A stretch of 64,000 nucleotides of DNA from Bombus terrestris (Eukaryota; Arthropoda; Insecta; Hymenoptera; Apidae): positions 6,399,501-6,463,500 of the forward strand of contig NC_063282.1 of NCBI RefSeq assembly GCF_910591885.1, in the 5' to 3' direction. Shown in pieces: positions 24,366 to 37,369 of the stretch (positions are counted from its first letter, which is position 1; each line of letters begins with the position of its first letter). The translations under genes and the position numbers were made by a program. The notes beneath the pieces were generated by a model. It searched no databases. It was given only the letters and a program-made list of their open reading frames with translations, and was not told the origin of the DNA.

Positions 24366-27364
24366 AATATTAATACGTGTAATATAATAAATATAGTAAT
24401 ATTAATCCCGAAATTTCACCGTCATCAAAGTCTGTCTTTTCTAAATACAAAAAGCTTTTAGTTTAACGAATCTCTTTATGGCGAAATCTACTTAGCGATA
24501 TAAACCAATAAAATACAGTAATTAGAAATCCGTTAATTCCATCTGTTATCCGCTTAAAACGGTCCTACAAATTCGGCTAATTAGCATGCAATTGACTTAT
24601 TAAACCGTAGCTTGAGAATCATAGAAGAGGAACTGTTAATCTGATTTGCCAAGACACAGTACACTCCGGATGACGTTACACGAGGAATTTAAATTCAATC
24701 GCGGTGAAACTGAATGGCGGATCTACTTTCATGGTACGAAAGTGAACACACAATCTTTCCCATGGATAAACGCCACTAATTCAGTCATTCGTCTAATTAA
24801 CACCCAGTTTCTCACGTATGGCAGCGGTTTCAACACATACTTGCGTGCCACACACGAACGTTTCCGTGGAGCAGCCCATGTACGATCAATAACGTTCACG
24901 ATAATATTGTCAATGCAGATTCGACGACTTTTTGGCGGTTTGATCTTTTAGAGACTGCACGTGATCGATATTCTTAGATATACACCGTGTATTGTATAAT
25001 AGAAAACTTTTAACACTTTTTTACATAAGTCAGAAGAAGAAACGCACACGTGAAATAAGCTGTGATCGCGAGGACAGAGCAGATTCAAACATTCCAGGCT
25101 CGTCTTATCATATTCTCATCTTATCAGAAAACGGAACTACTTGGATGTTGCACCAAATTCGAAGACACAAGACGCAGCTTTAAAGATACCCAACGTTACA
25201 CGATCGCTTTTAACTAATGGAACATGTAATGAAATGTAAAAAATTGAGGTGTAAAAATGCTCTAAGCATCTGTTATTTCCTTATGAAACGACAGAAACTT
25301 TTGGGACAACCTAATATATGTACATTTATAGATTTACCTTTAGTACTATATTTTTTGATGCAATTTACGATACATACACTTTACAATACAATTTTATGAA
25401 CGTAATCACGACAGTCGGCACTCGTAGCATTTCTAACGAAATTTCAAAACGTTTTGCATAACGTACGTGATACATTCGTAAAAGGTACCTGCAGAATATT
25501 CCAATTCTTTCGTCAGCAATCGTATAGCTTTGCCGTTTTTGACAACATTTAGTGGTCACGCGTCAGCCTCTTTAGATCTACACGGCTGTTCACGATTCAC
25601 TCCCTCGCCCATTTTCTATTATTAAATGCTATTAGCCTTGACACCATATGGAATTGTTCTCCGATCCCCGCGAATGTTGCCAAATCACCGGTTTAATTTC
25701 GTTCTGACCGACAATTTTCAGCCGATCGTTGGGCTATTAATATTCGTGCTCGATTCCCAGAGATGGATCGGCCATTTTCCTTGCTTTCATGGGTTTCACG
25801 GAGGTTTATGCTTTCAATAAAGTAACAGGAAGTAGAGGCACATAAATATTCCATGGCACAGTTTGGAAAACTGCGCCTGGCCCAAATGGGATCGACTCTG
25901 AAGTTCCGCTTCTTCTTTTGCGATCGTTGCGCAGTTTTCGGTTCCAGAGGTTTTCCTTCGTATCTTATCGCGCGGTTTGAATAAACAAATCAATTTTCTA
26001 CGTGACTCGGCATATTTCTGTTGCCAGGGAATTTTTTATTTCAATCGTATCGGTTCTGGTTCTTTCGTTCTGCGATAAATACATTTTTTTATGTGTTAGT
26101 AGCGTCCGACCACGAAGGAAAACGATATCTGTTAAATAAATAATCTCTGGAAAGTTTATGTGAGACTTTACAAGTTACTAGGCAATAAGGATATTACATA
26201 TTGACTCTATTTAGCAGATTATATATATATATTTGCTGGAATGTTGGGTTGGGCTGCATACTGCAGTTCCATCGTTATAAAATATAAAACAAAGCAATAA
26301 AATATTTAATATTGAATTATGGAATCACGATAATTCTTATTTCTCTCTTCCACTCTCAAGTGTCTCTCCCAAATTTTCTACGAAATACGTAGAATTCTTT
26401 TCCTTTCTTTCGTGTCATTTTCTTCAGTTTCTTGAGCGAGTATCAACTCGCGCTTCATCCTCATTTGTATCTTACGCGTATTGCCAGTGGTATTTACCAA
26501 TAATTCCTAATCAAATCAAATCAACTTCTAAAGATACTACAACGATACACATTTTTGTTACGTACCATCAAATTTCCACCTCACATACCACGTCTCTCGT
26601 TCTTTGAATCTTGAATCATACCTAAACCATGGCCGATATCCTCGCATAAACATTCTCAATCTCTTATCATCCGTATGTTTGACTACTCTTGTTGCATGGA
26701 AACAAGACTTACGATATTAAAAGCTATTGGAAGGTACAAAGGGGTTTGTCTTATGTAATTACTTTTTTCTCATAATTACCGTCGTTTTCCACAGTTAGCT
26801 GCATCAACATTGTTTCCTTCGTGTCTTTAAGGATCGCAGATGCGCAAGCCGGTATTTTTCAAGTACGTTGCACCGCGTGATTTATCTAGAAATCGCAAGG
26901 TTTGACCGTGTAGCACCATTATTAGCATCTCGATAAGGGGACGACCAACGATGTCGGCGGATCGTTAAGCGAGGGTTATCAGCAGAGATCGTGAGTTACG
27001 AGGCCCACTTGCTCGATAGACTGATTCCCCTTCGCGCAGTCCCGCGTTCTAGATACTACACCGACGCCTAATGCAGAGGAATAACTTTTAACTAGTCGAT
27101 GTAACCAGCTTCCTACTGTTACAGCAGCGTTCACGATATAGCGCACCTTTAAATTGAAGCATCACGTAGTGCCATCAATTCGTGCAATGACACCCAGGGC
27201 TACACGTAGCGTTACACATTTTTTAATGGAAACTAGACTAGAGTCAAGGTACAGTTAGTGGAAGAAATATGCCGTTCGACCGGCGAAAGTCATTTGGATC
27301 GATCTATGGTTGCAGGGAATGCGTTTCCTGGCGGACCAACGTTATTACGTATACGTCAGGATAA

Positions 27365-27513
27365 TTAAATACACAGAGTAACGCGTAAAAGCGGGTGCCA
27401 CGGGATTTCTCGTGGAAAAATAAGAAAAAGCTATAGGATACAATTTTCTTGTTCACAGCTTAGTTTTCGAGAAAATCGAGCTTGAAAATTTGGTCGGATA
27501 TACTCGAACATGC
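27365..27513 (+). repeat. Dispersed repeat pair, first copy
   Basis: This stretch shares an ordered series of blocks with 30085-30231. Both have ACGTAAAAGCG-like and TGGAAA.AT.AGAAAA-like blocks, and a 33-bp core (27459-27491) starting CTTAGTTTTCGAGAAAATCG that differs at two positions, followed by a TATACT(C/T)GAAC block. The unit is about 150 bp, in direct orientation, and its family is unknown. Confidence 0.72.
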
Positions 27514-28039
27514 CCGATTCTGGACTGTACGGAACTAAATAATCTGCAAGAGGTCGTTGCGCGTGTAAAAATAAATCGGAAATGCGGAGGAAAATTTTTT
27601 CGTAAGAAAATAAATTTGAAAATACGATAAGCATAGTGTTGTTGATTTTCTGAATTTTGTGCCATTTCGTTGCTAAAAATATGTAGTTTAATACAACATT
27701 GTATAGTTAAGAAGAGCTGTTTTGAGATAAAAAGTGTCGACCACTTGAACGACAATTTTGTTCTACTTGATCATGTACGTTAGGGATTTCATTTTCGCCT
27801 GATTAAGCAATTTAAAGGTCGTAAAATGGGTCAAGAGCTAAAGTACATGCGTTTCGAGGGTTGAAAGAAGCAATCTGCGCCAGTTTCGGGACACAAGGAC
27901 TTGGAGATTCGTTTATAGCAGCGTAGTTGCCTTGGAAATGTGTCTTTCCGTCTCTTCCAAAAGTACGTGTGTAACGTCGATTTTTCACTCTTTCGAGAAT
28001 AGTGATTATATGTTTTTGCATCACGTTTGAGGCAGCGTA
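27514..28039. other. No gene recognised
   Basis: AT-rich sequence; only shadow frames were seen. Confidence 0.5.
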
Positions 28040-28330
28040 AGGATACCAATAAAGGAGTTGCAGCAATAAAGAAACAGCAACGCAGGGATATAAAAGAGAA
28101 ATTTTGAGTGATAAAAAAAAGCAATGCGAGAAAAAAAAAAGAGGAATTACAATAATAAAACGAACGAAACAACGCAGAAGCATCGAGGAAGAGAATCCAT
28201 GGCTACGAAAAACGGAGTGCAGTGCCATTAAAAATGCAGCTGCGGTAATAAAAAAGGCAAATGAGAAGAATAAAAAAGCTATACGCGGAAGTAGGAAAAG
28301 CAAAGTCCAGTAATAAAAAAATCGCACGAA
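28040..28330 (+). repeat. A-rich degenerate repeat (GCAGTAATAAAAAA-like)
   Basis: GCAG/GCAAT plus AATAAAAA-type phrases recur irregularly across a purine-rich strand. The long, very phenylalanine- and leucine-rich minus-strand frame (27812-28327, 171 codons) is the antisense reading of this skewed sequence and is not taken as a protein. Confidence 0.6.
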
Positions 28331-30084
28331 GTGCCAGAAGACTCACCTGCAGTAAAAACAACAAATAGCGTTACCAAGAGGATAAAAGAACACGTACTTG
28401 TGCGCGGGAAGGATTTCTAAATATTTAGGACGCCTTGTATGGATATCTAGGATAATTGTATATTAGAAATCTGAGAATCGCAGGTTCTGCTTGGGTGGAG
28501 TTGAACTCCAAAGTTCTCCATGTGAGGATACGAAGCCTCGTACATAAACTGTAGACGATCGACTATAGACCCGGTAGAGTCTATTATTAGTTTCGATTGC
28601 CTACATGTGCTACATCCAGCTCATAGTTGTTGCAACAGGAAGAATTTATTCGTTCAGCCCTTCTCTCACTTGATTTATCGGCTATATAAATCTGTTAGAC
28701 GCGAAGAGCACAGGAGGAGGACACGATGAGTGTATTTCTTTTTATCTTTGATTTTAATGTAAAGGATATCTTAGCATGAAATAGCTGATAGTGGAAAAAA
28801 GACTGCTAGGTCTAGCCAGAGTTATCATTATTGTATTGTATCTTTCCTTTTTCTCTTTTTTTTTCCTTTTTTGTATTTTTATCGTCTCTTGTCTTTCGAC
28901 TTCGAGGAGCTTCCGGTCTTGCGCATGACTCTTCACAAGTTTTCTACAACTGTTTTCCTTACATTTACTCAGTCCAGTCTTACTCTTTACTTATTACCAT
29001 TTCAGCTATATATAATTATATATTTAATTGCTTTGGCAATTAATTTTATCAGTCCTCACCTGTCGGCAGTTGTCTAACAATTATACTTTAGTCTGATTAA
29101 TTGCAATTTATATATAGTATATATTGTATAGATATATACATATATACACTAAATAATATAATACTATACAGTATATAAATATACTAAACATTAAGGTGTC
29201 GGTATGTTTGTGGTTAATATTCTTAACATTTTTATGTTTTCCAACAGTTTAATGTTACGACCAGCAATATAATAATAAATAAAATACATATTTAGCTTCA
29301 AAGTAAAATAGGAGAACCGTTTTGATAACGAGAGAGTCAATTTGAAAACTATTGTCTCATAAAGGACAGAGAATGTGACTTAAGATATCCTTTCCTCCAA
29401 TCTTCGCGTTCCATTTTCTTTCGTTATGTAGGTCGCAAAAAGTTGGAAATAAACACGTTTAACATGTAACCGTAGCCCGAGGCCCATGAAACAACGAAAG
29501 CTCCCTTCGTTGCCAAGAATTTTCCAAGCGTGTAGATCAAGTCGGCAAACCATTTCAGAATACTTCATTTATCTGACATATCGCTGCGACAAGTTAATGA
29601 AAAAGGTCATAAACTTAAGCTACGATTTCCATTTTAGACGAACCAATTAACAATATCGTTAAGTGAAATTCCTATGTTATGGAGTTCTTCTCGTGCGTCT
29701 GCGTACATCGGTATCCAAGGCGTTCCACGCGAATCACTGAAACGATCGAGCAGCAAATCTTAATTACCTCGCCTTTGCTGCAAATTACAGACCGATTCTC
29801 GGGCTCACGTAACGTCACGGCACGCGAACGATTCGAGCGGCATTTCGTGCCGCCGAAATAAGAACCTCAGGCCGCGTTTTCGTTCGTCTCTAGCGCGATA
29901 ATGCCGCGATTCGTATCCGTGACACCTTCTAAGAAAATTATTCCTGCCGACCTAACTCGCGAGGTTTCCCTACAGCTTTTCCCTTATAATCTTTAACGAA
30001 CGTATTATGCGTATTACGTGAATCTTTTTGAAACTTCATTAACGCTGTTACGGGACTCGACTATCGTCGTCATATTGGTCAAGT
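28331..30084. other. No gene recognised; TA-rich core
   Basis: It includes a TA-rich, partly alternating stretch at about 29108-29184 (TATATA/TATACA phrases). No exon or RNA gene was identified. Confidence 0.5.
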
Positions 30085-30231
30085 TTATATACAGCCGAAT
30101 AACACGTAAAAGCGTGCACGACGCGACTTATGGAAAGATGAGAAAATAAGGTAGAATAAAATTTTCTCATTTTCTTGCTTAGTTTCCGAGAAAATCGAGC
30201 TCGAAAATTTATCAAATATACTTGAACGTGG
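30085..30231 (+). repeat. Dispersed repeat pair, second copy
   Basis: This is the partner of 27365-27513, about 2.7 kb away in the same orientation. The core is at 30178-30210. Sequence on either side is unrelated, which argues for a dispersed element or an old segmental duplication rather than a tandem array. Confidence 0.72.
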
Positions 30232-31189
30232 ATAGTTATCGATACGAGTAAACGATCGATAGGATGTCATCGTAGAAGGGAAAGTAGGCAACAAATAGAG
30301 TAAAATTTGTCCGTCTAAGGCTTCATTTTCAAGGAAACAGAGTAGAAAGAAAAGAGACGAATCGTTGAAAGAATTCTCGAAGAGAAGAAAAAAGAATTCT
30401 ATCGTTTTCATGATCTCTATCGCATCTGATTTACAGCATCGAACAAATCACACAATTAGTTGTCACGACGTATGATGCCGTTCCGTATGATGGAAAAAGG
30501 AAAATTGCAAGTATAATTGTCACTTCGCGCTATCACGTGCAATCGTTTTATCCGTATAGTGATCGCCTTAAAACTCGCGGTATGTTCAGCCGGATCGGTG
30601 ATCGGTGTTTCGCGTAACGCCGATCGAATTTATTTACCATAAACTTCACCATAAATAGAATCTCGACATTTCCATTTACCGTTTACCACGTCCATAAATG
30701 CCGAAAGATTTGGAATGCACGATCCTGTTATCGATCCTGTTCACTCGGCTATCGCGATTGAATAACGCTCTCCATTTTCCTTAATGGTTTCCCCATTCTG
30801 CTGGAATTATTACTCGTTTCCTAACGATGTACATCGTTCGTGGAATTCGAGGATTATTCAAGATGTTAATTTTATGAAAAACTTCCTCTCTCTCTCTCTC
30901 TTTTTTCTTTTTTGTTTCGTGAATCAAAATTTAAAAAACGCACGAATTTGACTATACTCGAAATATCTAAAATCTTTGCGAAAAATCATCGATTTTTCTT
31001 ATATCCGAAAATTATGATAATCTTATCTACTGAGATTATCTCTGCTGTAATTCTTCGGAACGAGGTAATTTCACAGAAAAGCAATGACTTCGCGATTCGT
31101 TGATTTATGTCGTGTATTCGTGGAATTTGAGTAATACCCAGGGTACTAATTTCGCGAAGGGTTATCGATCTGGAATTTATATCTTCCTC
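30232..31189. other. No gene recognised
   Basis: AT-rich sequence with a short (CT)n tract at 30886-30900. No exon identified. Confidence 0.5.
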
Positions 31190-31700
31190 GATCTATGATC
31201 GAAGTATCATAATTTGAATATATCAAAATTCGACGAATCGACGTACCACAGATTTTCCTGACATTCGGAGAATAACTAAAGCGCGTTAACTTTGCTGAAA
31301 CTTACTCGTCTTCTTTGTATCTCAAAAATGCGATAAAAAGATCAAACTTTCTCCCACTACCTGTAAAAAAAACTATCTGTAACATAAAATTTACATTCTA
31401 CTCCAATTTCTCTAGGGGTCATAATTTGAAAAGCGTAAAAATTCCACGAGCTTTCGTGAAATTCGTGCAACATTTAAAACAATAATTTTTCTTCGCTCTC
31501 GCTCGTATAGCAGAAGCACGATAAACAATCGCATCCTCTAAAATTCATATCTGCTCCAATTTCCCCGCGTGTTATAATTTTAAAACGCATAAAAATTCGA
31601 TGAGGTGATACGTGGTCGTTTTCCCCTGCAATTTATATATCTGCCCCAATTTTCTGTCGCGCGATAATTTCACAGAGACATAAAAATACAACTCGAGCGA
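31190..31700 (+). repeat. Degenerate tandem array, CCCCAATTT/ATAATTT family
   Basis: An (A/T)TAATTT..A(A/C)A...CATAAAAATTC(G/C)A-type block recurs near 31208, 31420, 31572 and 31663. In the last three units it is preceded by CT(A/G)C(T/C)CCAATTT at about 31399, 31552 and 31641. Units are roughly 90-215 bp and very diverged. Confidence 0.68.
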
Positions 31701-32169
31701 GTGATAGTCTCTCGGCGAGATATTTACCGGCGCGAAATTGAACGAGATTAAACATGAAATCGACGATTGTTTCTATAGTTGGACACGCGTCGTTTTTCGT
31801 TTTCACGTGACGCTACGGTTACGACGATGAATGTTATTTAACGATTATGCAAGATCGTGCAAGGTATGGGAACGCGTGATGTTTTCTATAAATATTCAGG
31901 AGGTGTACGTGTTACGGACGATAATTTATGTGACCTCGAATGCACTGGCGAGCCAAGAAGACAGGTATACAGGTTAGCATGCACGTGCAAAAGTAGGTAA
32001 ATCAAATTTAAACCGGGAGAGACGAGAGGAAATATATACAGAGCGCCAGAGAAATCTGGTGTTCTGGGTCATCGTTCAGCTTCTATCTGCGACGCTCGTT
32101 TTAGTTTCGATCCCTTAACCCTGTACTTGAAACCGATAACCTTTATAATCGAACGTAATTTGCATATTC
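31701..32169. other. No gene recognised
   Basis: Mixed sequence without recognisable exon or repeat. Confidence 0.5.
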
Positions 32170-32356
32170 CTGTAAATTCATATTTCTCTGCACACAAACA
32201 AATCGAATCTGCATAGAAATTTATTTCATCTGCTACAAAGACATTGTGTAAGGTGTATTTTGTACTCGAATAGCTGTACTTGAAATCAACATTCCTTAAG
32301 TATGTAGTTGGATATAAATTGTATGTTTGCGTGAATTCATATTTTTATGATCGTAA

Positions 32357-32841
32357 TTAGTTAGTTAGCTGTTGCAACGTCTTTGAAAATTGCCTATCTA
32401 AAATGTGTCGCAAAAAGTAAGCGGCGACGAGTATACTCGTCAAAGACGGAGTACGTGTAGCTGTTGTAATATAGAATTAAGTTGTAACGAGATGACTGTT
32501 TTATTTTTTAATTTTATTACTATAGTTTACTGTAATTAGTAAATTGCGATTCGAACAGCAAATTGTAACTACTTTCTACGCGTGACGAGTATACTCGTCG
32601 TAACACAAAGCAGTGCCATTTCTTCATGACGGACCAGATCCGCAGACTAAAAAGAAAATACCCCGTAGATTAAATCCTTAGATTCCACTAGAATCAACAA
32701 TATAAAACTATTATAATCCATGTCGTTGTATCACGCCAAATTAAGTTACTGAAAATTCTCAACGAGAATTGATTGTAAATATTCTAATAAATAAAATTTC
32801 TTCATGACGAGTATACTCGTTAGAAACAGCTAACTGGTTGA
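32357..32841 (+). mobile_element. TTAA/palindrome element, copy 7, carrying a LINE insertion
   Basis: The left terminus (32357-32373) matches at 14 of 17 and the right (32825-32841) at 16 of 17. Palindromes lie at 32426-32441 and 32584-32599 (both perfect) and at 32806-32821 (one mismatch). Removing the nested insertion and one target duplication leaves about 307 bp, close to the apparent full length of the family. The neighbouring array unit gives an empty-site comparison that places TTAA at the insertion point. Confidence 0.92.
32631..32795 (+). mobile_element. 5'-truncated Jockey-type LINE tail with 13-bp target duplication
   Basis: A 165-bp insert interrupts the TTAA element and is flanked by direct repeats ATTTCTTCATGAC at 32618-32630 and 32796-32808. 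Its first codons read DQIRRLKRKYPVD and then a stop, which resembles the extreme C-terminus of Jockey-type ORF2 proteins. The rest is an AT-rich 3' UTR ending TCTAATAAATAAA. A target duplication of this size, 5' truncation and an A-rich end are the expected products of target-primed reverse transcription. The insertion is directly visible; the family assignment is from recalled motifs. Confidence 0.82.
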
Positions 32842-33030
32842 ACAAATTGAATCCAAATAGAAATTTATTTCATCCGTTATATAGATATTATGGCATGTAT
32901 TTTTTTTACTTGAAACCAACATCGCTAGCAATTAGGTATAAATTGCGTGTTTGCGTAAATTTGTATTTTTATGGCTGTAATTAAACAAATTGAATGTAAA
33001 TAGAAATTTGTTTGTTCCAATATGATTTTC

Positions 33031-36000
33031 TATATATTTCTATATACAGGGTGGTTTAAAATACGAATGTATTCATTTCTGGGCAAACAGAAGTCAGTCT
33101 TAATATTAACAAAACTTATTTTGCATTTTAAACTTTCACGATGAACAGATGACATATCTGTGACTCTCCGGGGGTTTAAAACGTGTCATTAACACGTATT
33201 CGTTCATTCCGAAAGATTTTCTACGCTACAACTATCAGCTTGCAATATACTGTACAATACACCTAAACAATCATAATTAAAATTCTTTAGCAACTAATAG
33301 AAGCGACCTGATTTGGTGAACATCAATTTTGTTAATATTAATTTGGTAAAAAATATCCACGTGTCTCTGACAATCATTGTCGAAGCAAAGAAATCAGAAG
33401 CCCTTAAATCTAATAATAATAATTAAACAAAGAATCGACAAGATTTCAATTTCTCAAAAATATCAAGAAAAGAAATCAATGGAAACAAACGAACCTCCGC
33501 TGTTTTTAGAAAAAGAAAAAAAGGAAAGAATCACAACGTTCTCGTTTTCTGAAACATCTCTCTCTCTCTCTCTCTTTCTCTCTATACGTTTCCCTTCAAA
33601 CACCGAGATAAAAATACACGATTGCAAAATAACGCGCGTGTCGAGTCGTATCTCTCTTCAGGAATCGAAAGAATCGCGTCGATCTATCGCGCTTTCAGGC
33701 CGTGTTTTCCTGCGTGCTCGAGATTCAAACTATAAAACCCTAGAGTAGAGGAAGGAAAGGTGCAAACAAAAAAAAAAAAAAGGAAAGAACAAAAGATGGA
33801 AAAAGGAAATAGGCGAGAGGAGGAAGGAGAGAAGAAGGAAGAGAAAGTAGGGGGCGACTGGAAATTAGTGGCGGTTCGCCAAGGGTGTGTTTGTGCTCTT
33901 TCAACCCCTCTTTTGAATCGTCGCTGTTTACACGTGTAAACGTTTCGCTGAAAGAGAAAAAGAGAGCACGGCGTCTCGTTAATGTTACATTGAACCCCGT
34001 GTACAGCTTTTCCCGGAGCGTTGCCTTGTAATTATATTGAACGTTCGTTAACGACGTTGCTCATAATTGAGGATCAAAGTTTCGGCCGAGCTACGTCTGT
34101 CTGTACACGATGAATACAAATTGGAAGGCTCGACACCGGAATTTTCGGCGAGCCCCGACGATCGTTTTTGGAATCGTGGAACTCGCGGAAATTTATGCTC
34201 GCGAAACGCGTGAATTATTCATGGCTCGATCATGCGTTTAATGCACGCCACGATATATTATTCGGGAATTTATGCCGCTTGTGGTGTTAGGAAATAGAAA
34301 TTAAATACCATTAAGTAGCATTAAATTTAATTACGCCAGGACGTAGGAATTAAATACCACTTCGTATCGCGATCTGCTTAATTGGGAGAACAGATTTCGC
34401 TGATTGTGCGGTTTTAATGATTTTCACTATGCGATTTGAGTTTCTTCTTTTGTGAAATAAGGAAACATTTAACAAATTTAATGGATTTGCAGTTTAATCC
34501 GTGTAACGATCGATGTCGAAGACAAACATTCAAAATTGGGAAATTCATTAATTCGCGTTTTAATTATCTAGAGATACGATCACATGGTTTCAGAACTAGG
34601 GAAAGTAAATTTTTCAGAAAATATTCGCTCGAAAGAGAATGTATAATATTGAAAATAACTAGAATATGTAGCGATGGAGATTTTCTGTTGCTTTTAATTA
34701 CGATCATCGATCTATGTTCTAACATTCCAGGATTTTCGACAAAATTTAACGTAACTAGAATCCTGTGATAAAATTAAGTCCTTTTTATAGAAAAAGCATT
34801 TTCAGGATATAAAAATGGAAACGTTTAATGCTTCAAGTTTTATTGTCGAACCTATAAAACTTGAAACCGTAGTAGTTTCGATAAATTAATAATCATGTTC
34901 CTAAAAATCGTACAGCGAGCTGTAGAGAGTATTCCATCGGGATTACAACCGGCACTTTTATCGTAAATTCCGTTCTATGAATTTTTACAGGAATTTTTAA
35001 TTTCGTATTTCCGTTATTCTCATTGTACATCTTTTTGCCGTTCCTCCCCCTGTTCCAATATTTCGCCCCCTCACTAATACCACGAAATATATTCCACTCT
35101 TTTGTCGTTTAATTTTGTCAAGATTTTTTAAATATATTTTCATCGTAAAACTCTGATCGCTGTCGCGCGTTATACACGAAAAATTGGAATCGCTTTCTCA
35201 GTTTTCGTCGCCGCAGATATCAATGATAATTTTCGTTGCCTCCTATGAATAAATATTCGACAAAAGAATTTTCTAACTCCTAACGAAATTCCTACTGATT
35301 TTTCTTTAAATTTTTATATTCCTCGAGGCACATAGCGATTCCAAATTTTTGGTATTTTTGTGTACTCGTCGTATTCCTTGTTATTTTAACCATACGCGAT
35401 AAACCTTCTGAAACGTACGAGCCGAACAGCGAGAGAAAGTTAATCGCCACTATGGTGTCGATAAATGAATGTTTTATTCGATGGAAAGCTGGAAAGCTAA
35501 ACAGGGGAAATACAGATGAAAAAAAGGAAAAAAAAAACGCGAGCAAAAGTATTGGCAGCAATATCTGTAAACTGCATCTGGTGCATGTGCATCTGCATTG
35601 GCTTGCATCCCGGCCCACTTTTATCTCCTTTTTTCTGGACCAGTCGGCCGCACCTGCCAGCAGGAACATTTTTGAACACACGTTCTCTACGTCCTTTCAT
35701 ATTTTTTCCTTTTCGAAAACAGAGTGTTCCTCTCCATCGACGCGAAACTCGTTAGCACTCGTCGCCTTCCTTTTACGCCTCTATTATTCTTTCCTTTTTC
35801 ACCCGTTTCTTTTTTACTTTTATTTTTTGAACTTGCTCTTTTGCTACCGAATCCTCTTTCGTATAACACGTCGCTATTAGACGCTGCGCGCAATAAAAAC
35901 TTTTTACTGATTCATCTTTGCACGATGAAAACACGTGCTAAGAAATTTTTGGTATTTTTGTAAAGTGTACGTTTTGAGATATATTTTACTCGCAAAGGAC

Positions 36001-37369
36001 TAACGTTTCGTATATTTCCTTTTTCCAATTTACGAGTTAATGAATTTTATTTCTAAACATCTTAGCTGTGAAACAGAATTTCTGGCATTAACTTGGCATC
36101 TTTCCTCGTCTGATGAAATTTAAAGAAATTCTAATATTTGTGCGTACTCTTTACCGTGTTATTCAGGGTATCTTCCATCACGATTTGCCACTTACACGTA
36201 CGCTGGAAAGTTAAACGCTCTACATTTGTTTCTCCCCTCCTTCTATTTGCTCATTTATGTTCTAAAACTACCCGACTCAGTTTTATAAGGAAACATATAC
36301 ATTTGTATCTTAATTAACTTTTATTTATATTTAATTTTACCTAATGCTTTTATATCTAGTTTTATCAGCCTGTATGACTACACTTACCGCTACGCCTATT
36401 TGTTGTACTATTCGAGTGTTTAAGAGGAGATGCGTGCAGTGAGATCTTGAATCTCCGAGTTCGTTTTATTTGTTCCTGCGAAATGACCGTAACTTAGCTT
36501 CATTGCCTCTTACATATGCATTCTAATTATATGGTAGAATAGTTTTCGTGCTTCATTTTCAATTCTCCTTATCAGCGATTCCACCGCTGTTTCTTTTAAC
36601 TGTCTCGTACAAAGCAAATTCTAACAATAATACGCGTTTTACATTCTCCTCTTTGTGCCTGTCGCACAATCTGCATAATTTCGCCAAATTTTCCTATTTA
36701 TAAAACGATTACGATGGGCGTAAGTATCGACTTTCAAAGTATAAGATATTTTCGCAAATAATTTTTTTTCTCTCTCGATGGGACGAATATGCAAATGATA
36801 GACGATGGTTGTTGCGTAATTCGGTAGAAACACCAGTTGTTAACCAAGTGTGCTAACGCGAAACGATAGTTAATGTTGAAAACGAAGCAAAGACGATCGA
36901 AGTTACAAGCAAACAGACAAAACGAGTATCAAGTGTTTGCCTTGCGGTTTACTGGCTTAGTTATCTGTGACTCGTGTTCTTTAAGGCCTCACCTCTTACC
37001 GAGAAGCCTTAAATTCACTTCAGCACGTTCGGATTACGAGTTTCGTCTAGCCTGGACTTGACCACGCACAGAATTTAAGAGCGGCTGGTGAGAGTATCGA
37101 CTGATACGAGCGTCGTTTACGTCTTTCGTGCCACTTGAAAAAGGAAACAAGAAGCAGAAAAGAACAACTCGAAGCTTTGATTCGCGAGAGATCGAAATAG
37201 GAAAAGAAAAATATTGAAATAACTATTTCTAGGTTTGCAATCGAGATCAATTTAAACAGCGAATTTTTATTCTGTCGACTTTGTTCTACCGATAGGTAAC
37301 GTGAAAACCATTTCTTGTATCGTTTTAAAAATACATAATAAATAATCAAACAAAAATTATCCTATACTT
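33031..37369. other. Gene-poor stretch, no gene recognised
   Basis: It holds a (TC)n tract at 33557-33583, an A run at 33770-33781 and several open frames of 110-142 codons (for example 34436-34768 and 35452-35880, plus; 35292-35681, minus). These overlap one another on opposite strands and show no domain. ATACAGGGTGGTTTAAAATAC near 33044 resembles the ends of some insect repeats but was not classified. Confidence 0.45.
33557..33583. repeat. (TC)n microsatellite
   Basis: Uninterrupted TC dinucleotides, then TTTCTCTCT. Confidence 0.95.

Larger units (their letters stand above)
22286..27364. other. Gene-poor stretch, no gene recognised
   Basis: Open frames reach 117 codons (23285-23638), but that one runs into a GA microsatellite and is not gene-like. 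No exon with a recognisable domain, tRNA or known miRNA was spotted by eye on either strand. Confidence 0.45.
32170..33030 (+). repeat. Degenerate tandem array interrupted by nested insertions
   Basis: Units contain ACAAAT(C/T)GAAT, ATAGAAATTT(A/G)TTT, ACTTGAAA(C/T)CAACAT, TATAAATTG(T/C)(A/G)TGTTTGCGT and TTTTTATG.(T/C)GTAATTA. Unit parts are seen at about 32190-32365, 32841-32985 and 32986-33015. Copy 7 of the TTAA element splits one unit at GTAATTA|ACAAATTGAAT, while the next unit reads GTAATTAAACAAATTGAAT without an insertion. Confidence 0.8.

Noticed and set aside
27812..28327. 171-codon minus-strand frame very rich in Phe, Leu and Ile
   Set aside because: It is the antisense reading of a purine-rich, AATAAAAA-type repetitive stretch; the hydrophobic composition follows from base skew and shows no ordered membrane-protein pattern.
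28480..28560. GGTTCTGC...GAGTTGAACTCC as a possible tRNA-like B box
   Set aside because: No A box at the right distance and no cloverleaf could be folded by eye.
33040..33060. ACAGGGTGGTTTAAAATAC, with a similar ACACAGGGTGTTCCG near 38948
   Set aside because: It resembles the terminal phrase of some insect repeats, but only about 10 bases are shared and no opposite end or target duplication was found.
35292..35880. Long frames on both strands (129 and 142 codons)
   Set aside because: They overlap each other in a skewed AT-rich stretch and both are driven by homopolymer-rich sequence; no basis to choose either.
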